Positions 9,723 through 19,318 of a stretch of 64,000 bases of DNA are shown here, piece by piece. Position 1 is the stretch's first letter. Every line of letters begins with the position of its first letter. The stretch comes from an uncultured Lentisphaeria bacterium. Its GTDB lineage: Bacteria; Verrucomicrobiota; Lentisphaeria; Victivallales; UBA1829. The position numbers and the translations under genes were made by a program. The stretch is from assembly GCA_905197955.1 (NCBI GenBank), contig CAJKAR010000018.1:1-64000 (forward strand). The letters run 5' to 3'. The notes beneath the pieces were generated by a model. The model did no database searches, had not been told where the DNA came from, and was given only the letters and a program-made list of their open reading frames with translations.

Positions 9723-10708
9723 ACGAAAGCGAAGTATCCACGATTCTGCACTCGATCCCGGAACGAGTGCAGAGTATCAGATGCGAACTGGGGAAGCGCA
9801 TCTACGGACAAGACGAACTGATTCTGATGCTTCTTGCCGGAATCTTTGCAGGAGGCCACTGTCTGCTGACCGGAGTTCCGGGACTGGCGAAAACCCTTCT
9901 AGCCTCCTCCATTGCCGAAATCGCCGACCTGGAATTCAAACGGGTTCAGTTCACCCCCGACATGATGCCAAGCGACATCACGGGAAACGAAATTCTTGAA
10001 ATTGATAAAATCTCCGGGGAACGCATCTTCAAATTTGTCAAGGGCCCCATCTTCACCCAGCTTCTGCTTGCCGATGAGATCAACCGCACCACTCCGAAAA
10101 CGCAGTCAGCTCTTCTGGAAGGCATGCAGGAACGCAGTGTGACCATCGCCGGAGTCACTCGTCCGCTGGCTCGACCGTTCTTCGTTCTCGCAACTCAAAA
10201 CCCCATCGAACAGGAAGGGACCTATCCCCTGCCCGAAGCACAGCTCGACCGCTTCATGTTCGGACTCGAAATCGGCTACCCCTCCTGCGAGGACGAACTG
10301 AAAATCATGCTGAATACCACAGGAGTTTCCCTGCCGCCGCTGGAAAAAGTGATCTCCGCAGAAGAACTGCTTCAGATGCAGGAGGCGATCCGATTGATTC
10401 CGATCCCGGAATCGGTGGCGCAGTTTGCCACGCGAGTCGTCCGGGCAACACGGCCGGCGAAAGAGGATCCCTCGTCCACGGCATCGAAATACATCCGCTG
10501 GGGAGCGGGACCGCGCGCAGGGCAATGTCTCGCACTCGCAGGAAAGGCCTTTGCCGCGTTCGACGGACGATTCAATGTTGCAAAGGAAGATATCCTCAAA
10601 GCCCTCGAACCCGTCATGCGTCACCGGGTGATTCTGAATTACCGGGCGGAATCCGAGCACAGGAGCATCCGCGATCTTCTCGATGAACTCATCTGGTCCG
10701 CAAGCTGA
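9719..10708 (+). CDS. moxR: MoxR-family AAA+ ATPase
   Basis: 329 residues from an ATG that overlaps the preceding TGA. Walker A is GVPGLAKT (residues 52-59) and Walker B is LLADE (116-120). The MoxR signature stretches FTPDMMPSDITG and ATQNPIEQEGTYPLPEAQLDRF are intact. MoxR ATPases are cytosolic chaperone-like motors that act with VWA-domain partners, usually encoded next door. Here a DUF58 protein and two further VWA proteins follow directly. The reading frame is open upstream of this start, but the extra codons lie inside the transglutaminase gene and look unlike the family. Confidence 0.93.
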   Translation: MNESEVSTILHSIPERVQSIRCELGKRIYGQDELILMLLAGIFAGGHCLLTGVPGLAKTLLASSIAEIADLEFKRVQFTPDMMPSDITGNEILEIDKISGERIFKFVKGPIFTQLLLADEINRTTPKTQSALLEGMQERSVTIAGVTRPLARPFFVLATQNPIEQEGTYPLPEAQLDRFMFGLEIGYPSCEDELKIMLNTTGVSLPPLEKVISAEELLQMQEAIRLIPIPESVAQFATRVVRATRPAKEDPSSTASKYIRWGAGPRAGQCLALAGKAFAAFDGRFNVAKEDILKALEPVMRHRVILNYRAESEHRSIRDLLDELIWSAS

Positions 10709-10718
10709 GCGCTCTCCG

Positions 10719-11636
10719 ATGTCCGCCCGAAACGAAATCGCCGATTATCTGGACGTGGATCTTCTGGCACGTCTTCCGAACCTGGAATTCCGGGCACGAT
10801 TCCTTGTTGACGGGTTCTTCAACGGATTGCACGCCAGTCCCTTCCGCGGCAGCAATGTCGAATTCCGCGAACACCGGAAATACCATCCCGGCGACGATAT
10901 CTCCGACATCGACTGGAAAGCCTATGCCCGAACCGATCGTCTCCACGTCCGCATTCACGAAGACGACACCAATCTCAATGCGCATCTTCTGCTCGACCGT
11001 AGCGCCTCCATGAATTTCCGCGGTCCGCTCGCAAGCATGAACAAATGGGACTACGCACGTTTCATTGCCGCGGCCCTTCTTCTCTTTCTCAATCGCCAGA
11101 AGGATGCCTCCACTCTGACGCTGGTCGGGAAACATGCGAATTTCTCCGGGCATCCTGCCTCAACGGATCTTCATTTCCGGCGCCAGCTTCAACGTCTCGC
11201 CATTGAAGCCGATTCCGGAGAATGCAACTGGCACACCGCTCTGACGGAATTGGAAAAAGAGATCCATCCGCGTTCCATTGTGATCCTGATCTCCGATTTT
11301 TACACGGATCCCGCGTCTTTCTCCCAGCAGTTTGACCAACTCCGCGCAAAGGGCTGTGAACTTCTCCTCTTCCATATCATTGATCCTGCAGAGACGGACT
11401 TCCCCGGCTCTGACCCCCTTCTTCTGGAAGACAACGAAACAGGCGAACGCCTTACCCTGACTCCGGAACTGATCCGCGACTCCTTCCAGGAAGAGGTCCG
11501 GGTGCATGCGGAGGCATTATCGGAACTTGTCCGTTCACGGGGCGGTGATTATCTCCAGCTGAAAACGGATCGCGTTCCCCTCGATCTTTTCGGAGCTTAC
11601 CTGAATCTCCGCGCAAAACGGGGGAAACGCAGATGA
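10719..11636 (+). CDS. DUF58 protein with VWA-like domain
   Basis: About 305 residues. It contains the DUF58 hallmark GSNVEFREHRKYHPGDD followed by DIDWKAYARTDRLHVR, then a VWA-like domain with an intact metal site DRSAS (Asp93, Ser95, Ser97) and the second strand IVILISDFYTD. DUF58 proteins are the standard partners of MoxR ATPases and are thought to sit at or near the membrane. There is no signal peptide. An alternative ATG at 10683 would overlap moxR by 26 bases. I prefer the ATG at 10719 because the extra twelve residues are not family-like, but neither start has a strong ribosome site. The stop overlaps the next gene by ATGA. Confidence 0.88.
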   Translation: MSARNEIADYLDVDLLARLPNLEFRARFLVDGFFNGLHASPFRGSNVEFREHRKYHPGDDISDIDWKAYARTDRLHVRIHEDDTNLNAHLLLDRSASMNFRGPLASMNKWDYARFIAAALLLFLNRQKDASTLTLVGKHANFSGHPASTDLHFRRQLQRLAIEADSGECNWHTALTELEKEIHPRSIVILISDFYTDPASFSQQFDQLRAKGCELLLFHIIDPAETDFPGSDPLLLEDNETGERLTLTPELIRDSFQEEVRVHAEALSELVRSRGGDYLQLKTDRVPLDLFGAYLNLRAKRGKRR

Positions 11637-13606
11637 GTGGATTCGTTTTTCCCGCATATCTTTTTGGAATCTGTCTGATTCTGATTCCGATCATTCTGCA
11701 TCTGATGAAACGGAAACCATCGGTTCCCCTGCCATATCCGTCGTTTTTCTTCCTGAAAAAAACGATTCTCCGCAAACAGAGGAAAAATAATCTGTGGAAA
11801 TATCTGATTCTTCTGTTCCGCTCTTTAGCCTTTCTTTTTCTGGCTCTGGCATTTGCCTACCCGTTTGTCTCCGGCATTGCCCTGACTCCGAAAGAGGCGA
11901 CGATCCTTGTTCTGGACTCCTCGTTCAGCACCGCCGCCGCGCAGGAAAGGATGCGCTCCGCTCTGAAAAGCACTCTGGCGAACGTCTCGCCGGAGCACCC
12001 CATGCTGATCGCCTCCGCCGCAGGACAAATCCAGTGGAGCGGAGATTTTTCCGCCGATCGCGACGCCCTCGAATCCTGGGCGCTGAACCGGATGAATTCC
12101 TGTCAGACAAGCTCCTTCGCGACCATTCCGGCCATGGCGGACAGCCGTTTCCGGAGAATTCCGGCGGAACGGAAACATCTCGTCATTCTCACCGACCGTC
12201 AGGCGCTTCCGTGGGCAGGAGTCACGCCCCCTCCTGCCCCTCTGCGCAACATTTCCGACATCCGAATCGAAGGCGGAAGTGCCAGCAGAACCATTCCGAA
12301 TATTGCCGTTGTCCGCACCGGACTTGCCGGCAGTTATACCCACGCAGGCCAGGATCTGATCCTGAATGCCGAAATCCGCAATTTCAACAGCGAACCGGAA
12401 ACGGCAGCCCTGACCATCGAACTGGACAAGCATATTCTCCTGCAAAAGACGATCCATCTTCCCGCGCATGGCTCCATCCGCGAGCAGTTCCACCTGAAGA
12501 ACCATGTTCCGACCTTCCGTCCGATTCCGGGAAACATCCGGATCTCTGCAAAGAACAACGCGATTGCCATCGACGACATCCGTTATTTTGCCGCCAATCC
12601 ACTCCAGGCTCCGAGCGTCTTTCTCACCCCGCTGCCAGGGAAAAATCCGCAGGAATTCATCCGGACCGCTCTTTCCAGTCGCGGCGATCCGCTGGACACC
12701 CTTGCCGTCGATCTCCGGGAACTGAATGCTCAGACGGCCGGGAACGCCATCGGCGCCGATCTCATCATCGTCGAAAATCCGAACGCCGTAAAAAACATGG
12801 AATCCATTCTGGATCAGCAGCTTGCATCAGGCGGAAGTGCGGTCCTCCTCTGGCGAAACTCCGAACCGATGCGCCGAATTCTGAAGCACTTCGATTTTCA
12901 GATCCGCAGAGCGGAGCTGCCGGGGACCCATCGTCTGGAACTCATCGACTTCGAACACCGTCTCTTCCGCGACTACCTGAAACTCAATGCGGAAAGCTGG
13001 TTTGAAATCCTCTTTTTCCATGTTCCGCAGATTGTTCCGCCGCCGAACGCCCGCATTCTTGCGGCGTTTTCCGACCGGGCTCCTGCCCTCATTGAAACCA
13101 TCCGCGGCAAAGGGCACCTCTTTGTCCTCGCCGTTCCGCCGGACCCGGCTCACACAAACTGGCAGACTTTCGGCAATTTCCTCCCATTCTGGCGGGAACT
13201 GATCCTTCAGACAACTCGGAAAAGAGCTTTACAGACAGAATTCATCGCAAACGGTTCCCTTCATCCTCTGCCGGAAGAGGTCACCAATCTGGAAACCGGC
13301 ATTTCCGCTGACGGAAAAACATTCCGGCTCGACACCCCCGGAAATTTCATCTGCGGCAAAACCATTTACAGCATCAACCCGCCCGCGCAGGAATCGGATC
13401 CGACGCCTCTCCCGGCACAATTCAATCCCTCCACCCTCCTAGCCGCCCCGACGGACACGCAGGATCGAATCCGGGAAAACGCGGATCCAAATAAAATTCT
13501 GAGAACAGCCGCAGAAAAGAAGTCCTCATGGCGACTCTTCCTCCTGCTCGCGCTTCTCTGCTTTCTCGCGGAACTTGGACTTGCCAACAGGACGGTGCAC
13601 GGATGA
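11633..13606 (+). CDS. BatA-like membrane protein with VWA domain
   Basis: 657 residues. The first 80 residues match the aerotolerance-regulator N-terminal type: a first membrane helix (FPAYLFGICLILIPIILHLM), a basic loop, then a second helix (YLILLFRSLAFLFLALAFAYPFV). A VWA-type domain follows with DSSFS (Asp95, Ser97, Ser99) and ILTDRQA. The middle contains beta-sandwich-like sequence (LILNAEIRNFNSEPETAALTIELD), and a closing membrane helix lies near residues 630-650. In related operons such proteins are MoxR-dependent envelope factors with proposed roles in stress tolerance. The gene overlaps its neighbours on both sides by ATGA, which implies translational coupling. Confidence 0.82.
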   Translation: MSGFVFPAYLFGICLILIPIILHLMKRKPSVPLPYPSFFFLKKTILRKQRKNNLWKYLILLFRSLAFLFLALAFAYPFVSGIALTPKEATILVLDSSFSTAAAQERMRSALKSTLANVSPEHPMLIASAAGQIQWSGDFSADRDALESWALNRMNSCQTSSFATIPAMADSRFRRIPAERKHLVILTDRQALPWAGVTPPPAPLRNISDIRIEGGSASRTIPNIAVVRTGLAGSYTHAGQDLILNAEIRNFNSEPETAALTIELDKHILLQKTIHLPAHGSIREQFHLKNHVPTFRPIPGNIRISAKNNAIAIDDIRYFAANPLQAPSVFLTPLPGKNPQEFIRTALSSRGDPLDTLAVDLRELNAQTAGNAIGADLIIVENPNAVKNMESILDQQLASGGSAVLLWRNSEPMRRILKHFDFQIRRAELPGTHRLELIDFEHRLFRDYLKLNAESWFEILFFHVPQIVPPPNARILAAFSDRAPALIETIRGKGHLFVLAVPPDPAHTNWQTFGNFLPFWRELILQTTRKRALQTEFIANGSLHPLPEEVTNLETGISADGKTFRLDTPGNFICGKTIYSINPPAQESDPTPLPAQFNPSTLLAAPTDTQDRIRENADPNKILRTAAEKKSSWRLFLLLALLCFLAELGLANRTVHG

Positions 13607-14868
13607 AAAACAACACCCTCACCCCATGCGATTCCCTTTTCCGTGCTCTTCTGCGCGAACACCGAGCCAGAATCCGTCTGTGTCCCTTCGGTGGATTCCT
13701 TCTGACTGTGACTTTTTCTCTGGCAATTCAGGGACTTCTGCTTCCCCGATTCTTCCGGGAAAACTTCACAGGGCTCTTCCGCTGGCAGATTGCAACGGCA
13801 CTGTTTTTCCTGATCGCCGGATTCGTCATCGCCGCGTTTCTCCTGTTCCGGAACCGGAGATCCCCCGCCGTAACAGCAGCAGAGCTGGATGCGGAAGCTC
13901 ATGCAAAAAACCGTCTTGAAACCGCCTGGGAACTGCGGGACTCTGATCATATTCTGAAACGGGATCTTCTGGAAGACGCCTGCAACGCCTATCGGGAATT
14001 CCGCTTCTCCCGCAGACCGCTCGGTGTGAATCTGATTCTTGCCGGAATCGGGCTCGTTCTGTTCGGAAATATCATCCTTCTCGCGGCGACTCATGGGAAC
14101 GCCACCGCCGGAGGGAAACCTCCCTCCGCAGAACAAAAAACGGACTCCGCCCACCCCGGCCATCCCGAAAAAAACAAACACGCGGCAAACGCGCCCAAGC
14201 CGGACGATACAGAGCACGCAGATCTGCTCCTGACCCTTCCGGAATCGGAACAGCGCGCAAAACCGCTCGACGAAATCGAATGGGAAGGAACCGGCACATC
14301 CTCCAACGGATTCACAAAACTGGTTCTCACAGTCTCCGTCAACGGAAAACAGAAATGCGAACTCGAACCGGAAATCCCTGCAAAACAGCCGGGGGAAATC
14401 AAAATCGGCGGATTTCTGTCCCTGGAAGAGCTTGAAGTAAAACCCTTTGATCTTGTCAGCATCCATTTGACGGGCATTACACGCATCGGAGGGAAAGAGG
14501 TCGAAATTCTGAGCACTCCGCTCTTTATTGAAGTCCGTCCCTTCCGGGAAGATGCCCTGGTGCTGAACGCGGATGCGGTCTCCGGCGAAACATTCGAACT
14601 GCTCAATCTCTTTCTCGCCATCCAGATGGATCTGAACAAGGCGCTCTTCCGGACCCGGATTCTCCAGAGGAGCTCAAAGAGACAGATGGAACAGGTCAGG
14701 GAAGCCATCCGTGCACTCGAACGGGAACAGCAGAAACTTTCTAGCGATCTCGAAGAGTATCTGAACTCGGAAGAGGCTCGGAAAATCCCTGCGGATTCCG
14801 TCAATCATCTGGAAAAATCCCTCGAATCCATGAAACGAACCTGCAGGGAACTGAAACGGAGTCTATAA
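13603..14868 (+). CDS. Membrane protein of the MoxR/VWA operon, unknown function
   Basis: 421 residues from an ATG overlapping the previous TGA. Two membrane helices lie near residues 25-45 (PFGGFLLTVTFSLAIQGLLL) and 57-77, followed by a large soluble part. Residues about 140-165 contain another hydrophobic helix (LILAGIGLVLFGNIILLAAT). The C-terminal third is charged and helical (QVREAIRALEREQQKL) and probably a coiled coil. I do not recognise a named family, although membrane proteins with coiled-coil tails at this position are common in planctomycete-type MoxR operons. Position and coupling suggest a structural component of the same envelope complex. Confidence 0.7.
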   Translation: MKNNTLTPCDSLFRALLREHRARIRLCPFGGFLLTVTFSLAIQGLLLPRFFRENFTGLFRWQIATALFFLIAGFVIAAFLLFRNRRSPAVTAAELDAEAHAKNRLETAWELRDSDHILKRDLLEDACNAYREFRFSRRPLGVNLILAGIGLVLFGNIILLAATHGNATAGGKPPSAEQKTDSAHPGHPEKNKHAANAPKPDDTEHADLLLTLPESEQRAKPLDEIEWEGTGTSSNGFTKLVLTVSVNGKQKCELEPEIPAKQPGEIKIGGFLSLEELEVKPFDLVSIHLTGITRIGGKEVEILSTPLFIEVRPFREDALVLNADAVSGETFELLNLFLAIQMDLNKALFRTRILQRSSKRQMEQVREAIRALEREQQKLSSDLEEYLNSEEARKIPADSVNHLEKSLESMKRTCRELKRSL

Positions 14869-14869
14869 T

Positions 14870-16225
14870 ATGAAAATGATGCAGAAAATACTTGTATTTC
14901 TCCTTCTCGTTCCCCTGCTGACTGCCGGAGCCGATCTCGACAAAGCATCCGCAGCACAGCAGACTGCAATCTCTGAACTTGTTCAATCGCTCAAAAGTGC
15001 CCAAAAAGTCATTCTGACCGGGAAACGTTCCCCTGCGAACTCCAAATCGGGCAGCCGGCAGAGTGTTTTCCGGGACAAACAGAAATTCATTCTGCCCAAA
15101 ATGCCGCGTGAACAGAATCCGTCCGAACAGCTCCAGACGCAAATCCGGGAACAGCAGCAACTCCTGAATCAGATGCGGAACACACCTCCCGCCGATTCCG
15201 CCGCTCAGGAACAGATGACAGACAAACAGAAGCAGATTCAGGAAAACGTGCGCAAAACCGCAGACTTGCCTTCACTTCCCCGCGGAACCGCCCGGACTTT
15301 GAACCGGGCGCAGAATGCCATGAAGGAGACAGGAAAAATGCTTCAGTCCGGACAGCAGGAAATGGCACGCGCCGCCGGACAGAAAGCCCTATCCGACCTG
15401 AAACAGGCGGAAAAGACAATCGCGGACGATGCCGACCGCCGGATGCGCTATTCCCTTTCAGATGCGCAGAGGAAGCTCGCTCCCCTTTCCGCTCAGAAGA
15501 GTGCCTCCGCCCCAGCCCGGACACAAAACGCCGCGCAAACGAAGGACTCTCTCCGAAAACTCGCGGAGAAACTTCTCGAAGACGCTCTCGACCAGCATAA
15601 AACCGGACGGCAAACCCATGCGGAAGATCTCGCCCGTCTCGCCAAACAAGTTCATGAGGCGGCATCGTCCCGCAAACCGGAAGAGTCTCTGGGAACTCTC
15701 CTCGCCGAACTCCGGGAACTCCGGCTGAAAGGCAAAAATGAACAACAGCTGCTTGCGGAAAGCGTCTCCGAACTCCGAAAGCTGGCTCAGGAACTCAAAT
15801 ACACCGCAAAACATCCCGAAAACAGCGAAACGACTGAAAAACTCCGTCTCCGGAACGATCTACTTACAGAACTCGACACCCTCGCTCTCGCCCTCGACCG
15901 ACTGGAACAGAACAACGGAAAAACACCGCTTTCTTCCAGAACTCTCTCAAAGGCAGAACAGATCGCCTCCCGCCTTGCCGATCTCCCGGAACACGGAAGC
16001 GGGGCAGCCGCTCTGCCGCCCTCCCCCGCGGCGATTCAGCTGGCAAAGGAGATCGGAACTCTCTGCGCCGATGTCCGTCAGATTCTGGATCAGCTCCGGA
16101 CCAATCAGAACGTCTACCGCTTCCAGCCGGACGACATTCCGGAAAAGTACAGAAAGGATGTCGCAAAATACTTCGAAATTCTCTCCGAAAAAGCAGTCGA
16201 TCAGAAGGAGACTTCTCATGAATGA
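14870..16225 (+). CDS. Secreted coiled-coil protein of the MoxR/VWA operon
   Basis: 451 residues with a signal peptide (ILVFLLLVPLLTAGA) and a Gln/Lys/Ala-rich, strongly heptad-like mature part with almost no beta structure (for example LQTQIREQQQLLNQMRNTP and MTDKQKQIQENVRKTAD). It starts one base after the previous stop, and its end overlaps the VWA gene by eight bases. It may pair with the coiled-coil tail of the preceding membrane protein in the periplasm (inference). No catalytic motif is seen. Confidence 0.7.
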   Translation: MKMMQKILVFLLLVPLLTAGADLDKASAAQQTAISELVQSLKSAQKVILTGKRSPANSKSGSRQSVFRDKQKFILPKMPREQNPSEQLQTQIREQQQLLNQMRNTPPADSAAQEQMTDKQKQIQENVRKTADLPSLPRGTARTLNRAQNAMKETGKMLQSGQQEMARAAGQKALSDLKQAEKTIADDADRRMRYSLSDAQRKLAPLSAQKSASAPARTQNAAQTKDSLRKLAEKLLEDALDQHKTGRQTHAEDLARLAKQVHEAASSRKPEESLGTLLAELRELRLKGKNEQQLLAESVSELRKLAQELKYTAKHPENSETTEKLRLRNDLLTELDTLALALDRLEQNNGKTPLSSRTLSKAEQIASRLADLPEHGSGAAALPPSPAAIQLAKEIGTLCADVRQILDQLRTNQNVYRFQPDDIPEKYRKDVAKYFEILSEKAVDQKETSHE

Positions 16226-18506
16226 CACCATTCTCTCCAGATTCACGTGGGACTTTCCCGGAGGCGTCACGGGACTCGTTCTCGCAGCCGCTCTCGGCAT
16301 CACTCTGATCGTTCTCTCCTACGCCTTCACCCGCACATCTCTTTCACCCTTCCGGCGGATGCTCTTCCTGATTCTGCGCCTCACGGCGTTTGCCGCTCTT
16401 CTCTACTGCCTCTGCAATCCCCGCATGGAGACCAGGCGGAGCGTCAGCCAGACGCACTCCCGCAAAATCGCCGTTCTGCTCGATGAATCGGGAAGCATGC
16501 AGAAACAAAACTACTGGAAACGAAGCCGCCTTCAGGATGCGATCCGATTTCTGGAGGAAAACGGAATCCGAAATTCCCCGAATCGCGAATTTCACTTTTA
16601 CCGATTTGCCGATACCATCCGCGAAACAGAGAGTCCTGCGGAAACGACAAACGGAAACAACGGGAAGAAAACCCGTCTTTTCCCGCTGATCGCCGAACAG
16701 GTGCCCCGATTTGCCACCGGACAGTTCGACGGAATCCTCTATCTGACCGACGGCATCGACACTTCCGGAAGCGATGTTTCCAAGGCGTTCTCCGCTCTGG
16801 CAGGATCAACCATGAAACACATTTTTGTACCCGTTACAACCGCTCAGACGGCACCTCCTTCGTTCCGCCTCCGGAAAATCGAATCCCCTACTCTGGCATT
16901 CGACGGCACCGAAATTCCGTTCACACTTCTGGTTCAGCAGGTCAATCCGCCGAAAAGCTCCGATCTCCGTCTGCACCTCTACCGGAACCGGGAGACCGTT
17001 CCGTTCCGCGAGATCCAGCTTCCTGCCGTCAACGGCATCCGGACCGTCAAACACCGTTTTGCGGTCAAGGGCTCCGGATCCGAATCCTTCAAAGCGCAAC
17101 TTCTTCTGAACGGAAAAATGGTCGATGAAAAAGTCTGGTTCCTGCAAAAAGAGATCCGTCGCGCCACGACCAGCATTCTTGTCTACAACGGAGCTCTGGA
17201 ATACGGCAACCGCTTTCTCAAACATCTTTATCTTGATGATCCTGCGGCGAAACTGGAGATCGTCTTTGCCAAAGATGTTCTCGCGGCAAAGGAGGGAACG
17301 CGCCGCATCAACTTCTCCTCCCAGAAGGAACTTGGGGCGTATGACGTAATCGTCCTCTTCAATTTGAACCGGCGCCAGATCACGGAGCAGATGGAACAGG
17401 GACTGCGCGAATACGTCCGATCGGGCGGCGGACTCTTCTTCATCACCGGCAATCCGATGATCGCGGCAGAATTCGCAGCCTCTCCGCTGGAAAAACTGCT
17501 CCCTGTCCGCTTCTCCGGAATCGGGGATGGAGAAAAACGCTATGATGTCCGTACCGCCGCCATCGTCCGGCTCATCACCGCCCGCAACCGGAAACCCACC
17601 AATTTCGACTCTGCTCTCCAGCGCAACAGCGAAATGAAATACAAACCTCATCCCCTCCATGATTTCATCCTGACCGAAACCGGACGCGAAAGTCCTATTT
17701 TCCGTCAGAAACAGAACAACGGCAAACTCAGGCCGCTGATTCCCCGTTTCGAAGATTTTGCTTATGTCGAAAGCGCAAAACCCGCAGCCAACGTTCTTGC
17801 ATACCATCTCGATGAAAAGAAAAAACGTCACATCCTGCTGGCCTATCAGAACTTCGGACAGGGCCGCAGCATGGTCCTCGCCACCGATCCACTCTGGCGA
17901 TGGAAACTGAAGCTACCCTCCTCCGACAACTCGTTCCAGATCTTCTGGAAAAATCTCTTCTCCTGGCTCGCTCTCGGACGAAACAATCAGGCCGCATGGC
18001 AGATTCCGAATCATATTCTGTCCGATACTTCCGACATCGAACTCCACCTTTCAACCGGCGGAATCGATGCACTCCCCCAAGACATCATCTGCCATCTGGA
18101 AAACTCCGGCAGGAAACAGCGGCTTTCCCTCGTCGAACACAACGGGAAACTCTCCGCACACTTCCGCGCCACTCCCGGCCTTCATACCATCCGGGCGGAA
18201 TATCAGGACAAAACCATCGCGGAAGCGCGCTTCAAAGTCGATCCCCCCTCTTCTGCACGCGACGAAGAACTCGCCGATATGACTCCTGCAATCGAAACGC
18301 TCGAACAATTCGCCACTCTCCCGAACGTGGAACTGCATCCGATGGAAGAGCCTCTGGATCTCGACAGATATTTCCCGATGGAACAACTGGAACTCACGGA
18401 GACCTCCACCCTTCCCCTCTGGCACAGATTTTCCCTTTTCGCACTGATCGCTTTCTGTTTCGGACTGGAACTGATTCTGCGGCGGAGTCTCGGAAAACTG
18501 GTCTGA
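16218..18506 (+). CDS. VWA and amidotransferase-like membrane protein
   Basis: 762 residues. The start at 16218 overlaps the previous gene by eight bases; the frame is open further upstream only as a shadow of that gene. Two N-terminal membrane helices (about 17-37 and 47-65) precede a VWA domain with an intact metal site DESGSM (Asp89, Ser91, Ser93) and YLTDGIDTSGSD. Around residues 365-430 the sequence looks like a class I glutamine amidotransferase-like flavodoxin fold (YDVIVLFNL, YVRSGGGLFFITGNP), a combination known in planctomycete-type VWA membrane proteins. A final membrane helix (FSLFALIAFCFGLELIL) lies close to the C-terminus. It is the last gene of the operon and ends six bases from the convergent DUF4159 gene. 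Confidence 0.83.
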   Translation: MNDTILSRFTWDFPGGVTGLVLAAALGITLIVLSYAFTRTSLSPFRRMLFLILRLTAFAALLYCLCNPRMETRRSVSQTHSRKIAVLLDESGSMQKQNYWKRSRLQDAIRFLEENGIRNSPNREFHFYRFADTIRETESPAETTNGNNGKKTRLFPLIAEQVPRFATGQFDGILYLTDGIDTSGSDVSKAFSALAGSTMKHIFVPVTTAQTAPPSFRLRKIESPTLAFDGTEIPFTLLVQQVNPPKSSDLRLHLYRNRETVPFREIQLPAVNGIRTVKHRFAVKGSGSESFKAQLLLNGKMVDEKVWFLQKEIRRATTSILVYNGALEYGNRFLKHLYLDDPAAKLEIVFAKDVLAAKEGTRRINFSSQKELGAYDVIVLFNLNRRQITEQMEQGLREYVRSGGGLFFITGNPMIAAEFAASPLEKLLPVRFSGIGDGEKRYDVRTAAIVRLITARNRKPTNFDSALQRNSEMKYKPHPLHDFILTETGRESPIFRQKQNNGKLRPLIPRFEDFAYVESAKPAANVLAYHLDEKKKRHILLAYQNFGQGRSMVLATDPLWRWKLKLPSSDNSFQIFWKNLFSWLALGRNNQAAWQIPNHILSDTSDIELHLSTGGIDALPQDIICHLENSGRKQRLSLVEHNGKLSAHFRATPGLHTIRAEYQDKTIAEARFKVDPPSSARDEELADMTPAIETLEQFATLPNVELHPMEEPLDLDRYFPMEQLELTETSTLPLWHRFSLFALIAFCFGLELILRRSLGKLV

Positions 18507-18512
18507 AAATCT

Positions 18513-19244
18513 TCAGTTGAACATGGAATAGATATAGATATTGGCAGCCATCCGCAGGGCGAACTCGCGCTGTTTCCGGCTGAAATGGAAACCGACCCAG
18601 CCGCAATGCAGGTCGCTGGAGTTCAGCAGCGCAACCAGCCGGCCCTTGTACCACGCCCCCCACAGACCGTTGTTGACTCCCTGAAGATGCTCCCAGCGTG
18701 GAATCCGATAATAACAGGAAAATACGGGATGCACGCTCACGGGAAGACGTTTCAATTCGATCCCCGGCAGAATCTCCTTCAACACCGCAATCACGCTGTC
18801 GAAAAAGAGATCCTCCTTGACCTGAAACAGAGCAACGCAGTCATCCACAAACAAAAAGCCACCCCGCAGAAGATACTCTTTCAGGTTCGCTTTCTGCCGC
18901 GCGTTCAGATCCATTGCCCCCTTTCCGCTGACAAAGATCAGGGGAAAATCGGTCATCTGATCGAGACGGTCGATATCGGCGATGTTCCACTCCAGCTTCA
19001 TGTTCATCGTCGTATTCTTCCGAAGCCAGTCGACGATGATGACATCCCCCGACGGATGATAGAACCAGCCGAGTGTGCTTTTGCGATATCCCGTCGTCGG
19101 GAATTTCAAGCGCGCCCACGAGATCCGGCTCCCCCGGACATTCTCAAACGCCGCACCCTCCCTGCTTTCGCACGGAATCCCCCAAAACAATCCCGACAGG
19201 AGGAGCAGCAGAACAAACACTCCGTTTTTCATCCGATTTCTCAT
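18513..19244 (-). CDS. DUF4159 family protein
   Basis: 243 residues with a signal peptide (NGVFVLLLLLSGLFWGIPC). The body matches DUF4159: WARLKFPTTGYRKSTLGWFYHPSGD, LIFVSGKGAMDLNARQKANLKEYLLRGGFLFVDDC and WYKGRLVALLNSSDLHCGWVGF. The family has a flavodoxin or amidotransferase-like fold and unknown function. The ATG at 19244 follows AGGGGAG closely; longer starts up to 19322 would run into the next gene. In related bacteria DUF4159 usually sits inside the MoxR/DUF58/BatA operon on the same strand. Here it lies convergent to that operon with six bases between stops. Confidence 0.85.
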   Translation of the reverse strand: MRNRMKNGVFVLLLLLSGLFWGIPCESREGAAFENVRGSRISWARLKFPTTGYRKSTLGWFYHPSGDVIIVDWLRKNTTMNMKLEWNIADIDRLDQMTDFPLIFVSGKGAMDLNARQKANLKEYLLRGGFLFVDDCVALFQVKEDLFFDSVIAVLKEILPGIELKRLPVSVHPVFSCYYRIPRWEHLQGVNNGLWGAWYKGRLVALLNSSDLHCGWVGFHFSRKQREFALRMAANIYIYSMFN

Positions 19245-19318
19245 CCACTCCCCTTTTATTTTTCCGGCAGCTCCTGTTCCGGGCGAATCCGCGGGAATCA
19301 AATGCGGCACGCAGACCC

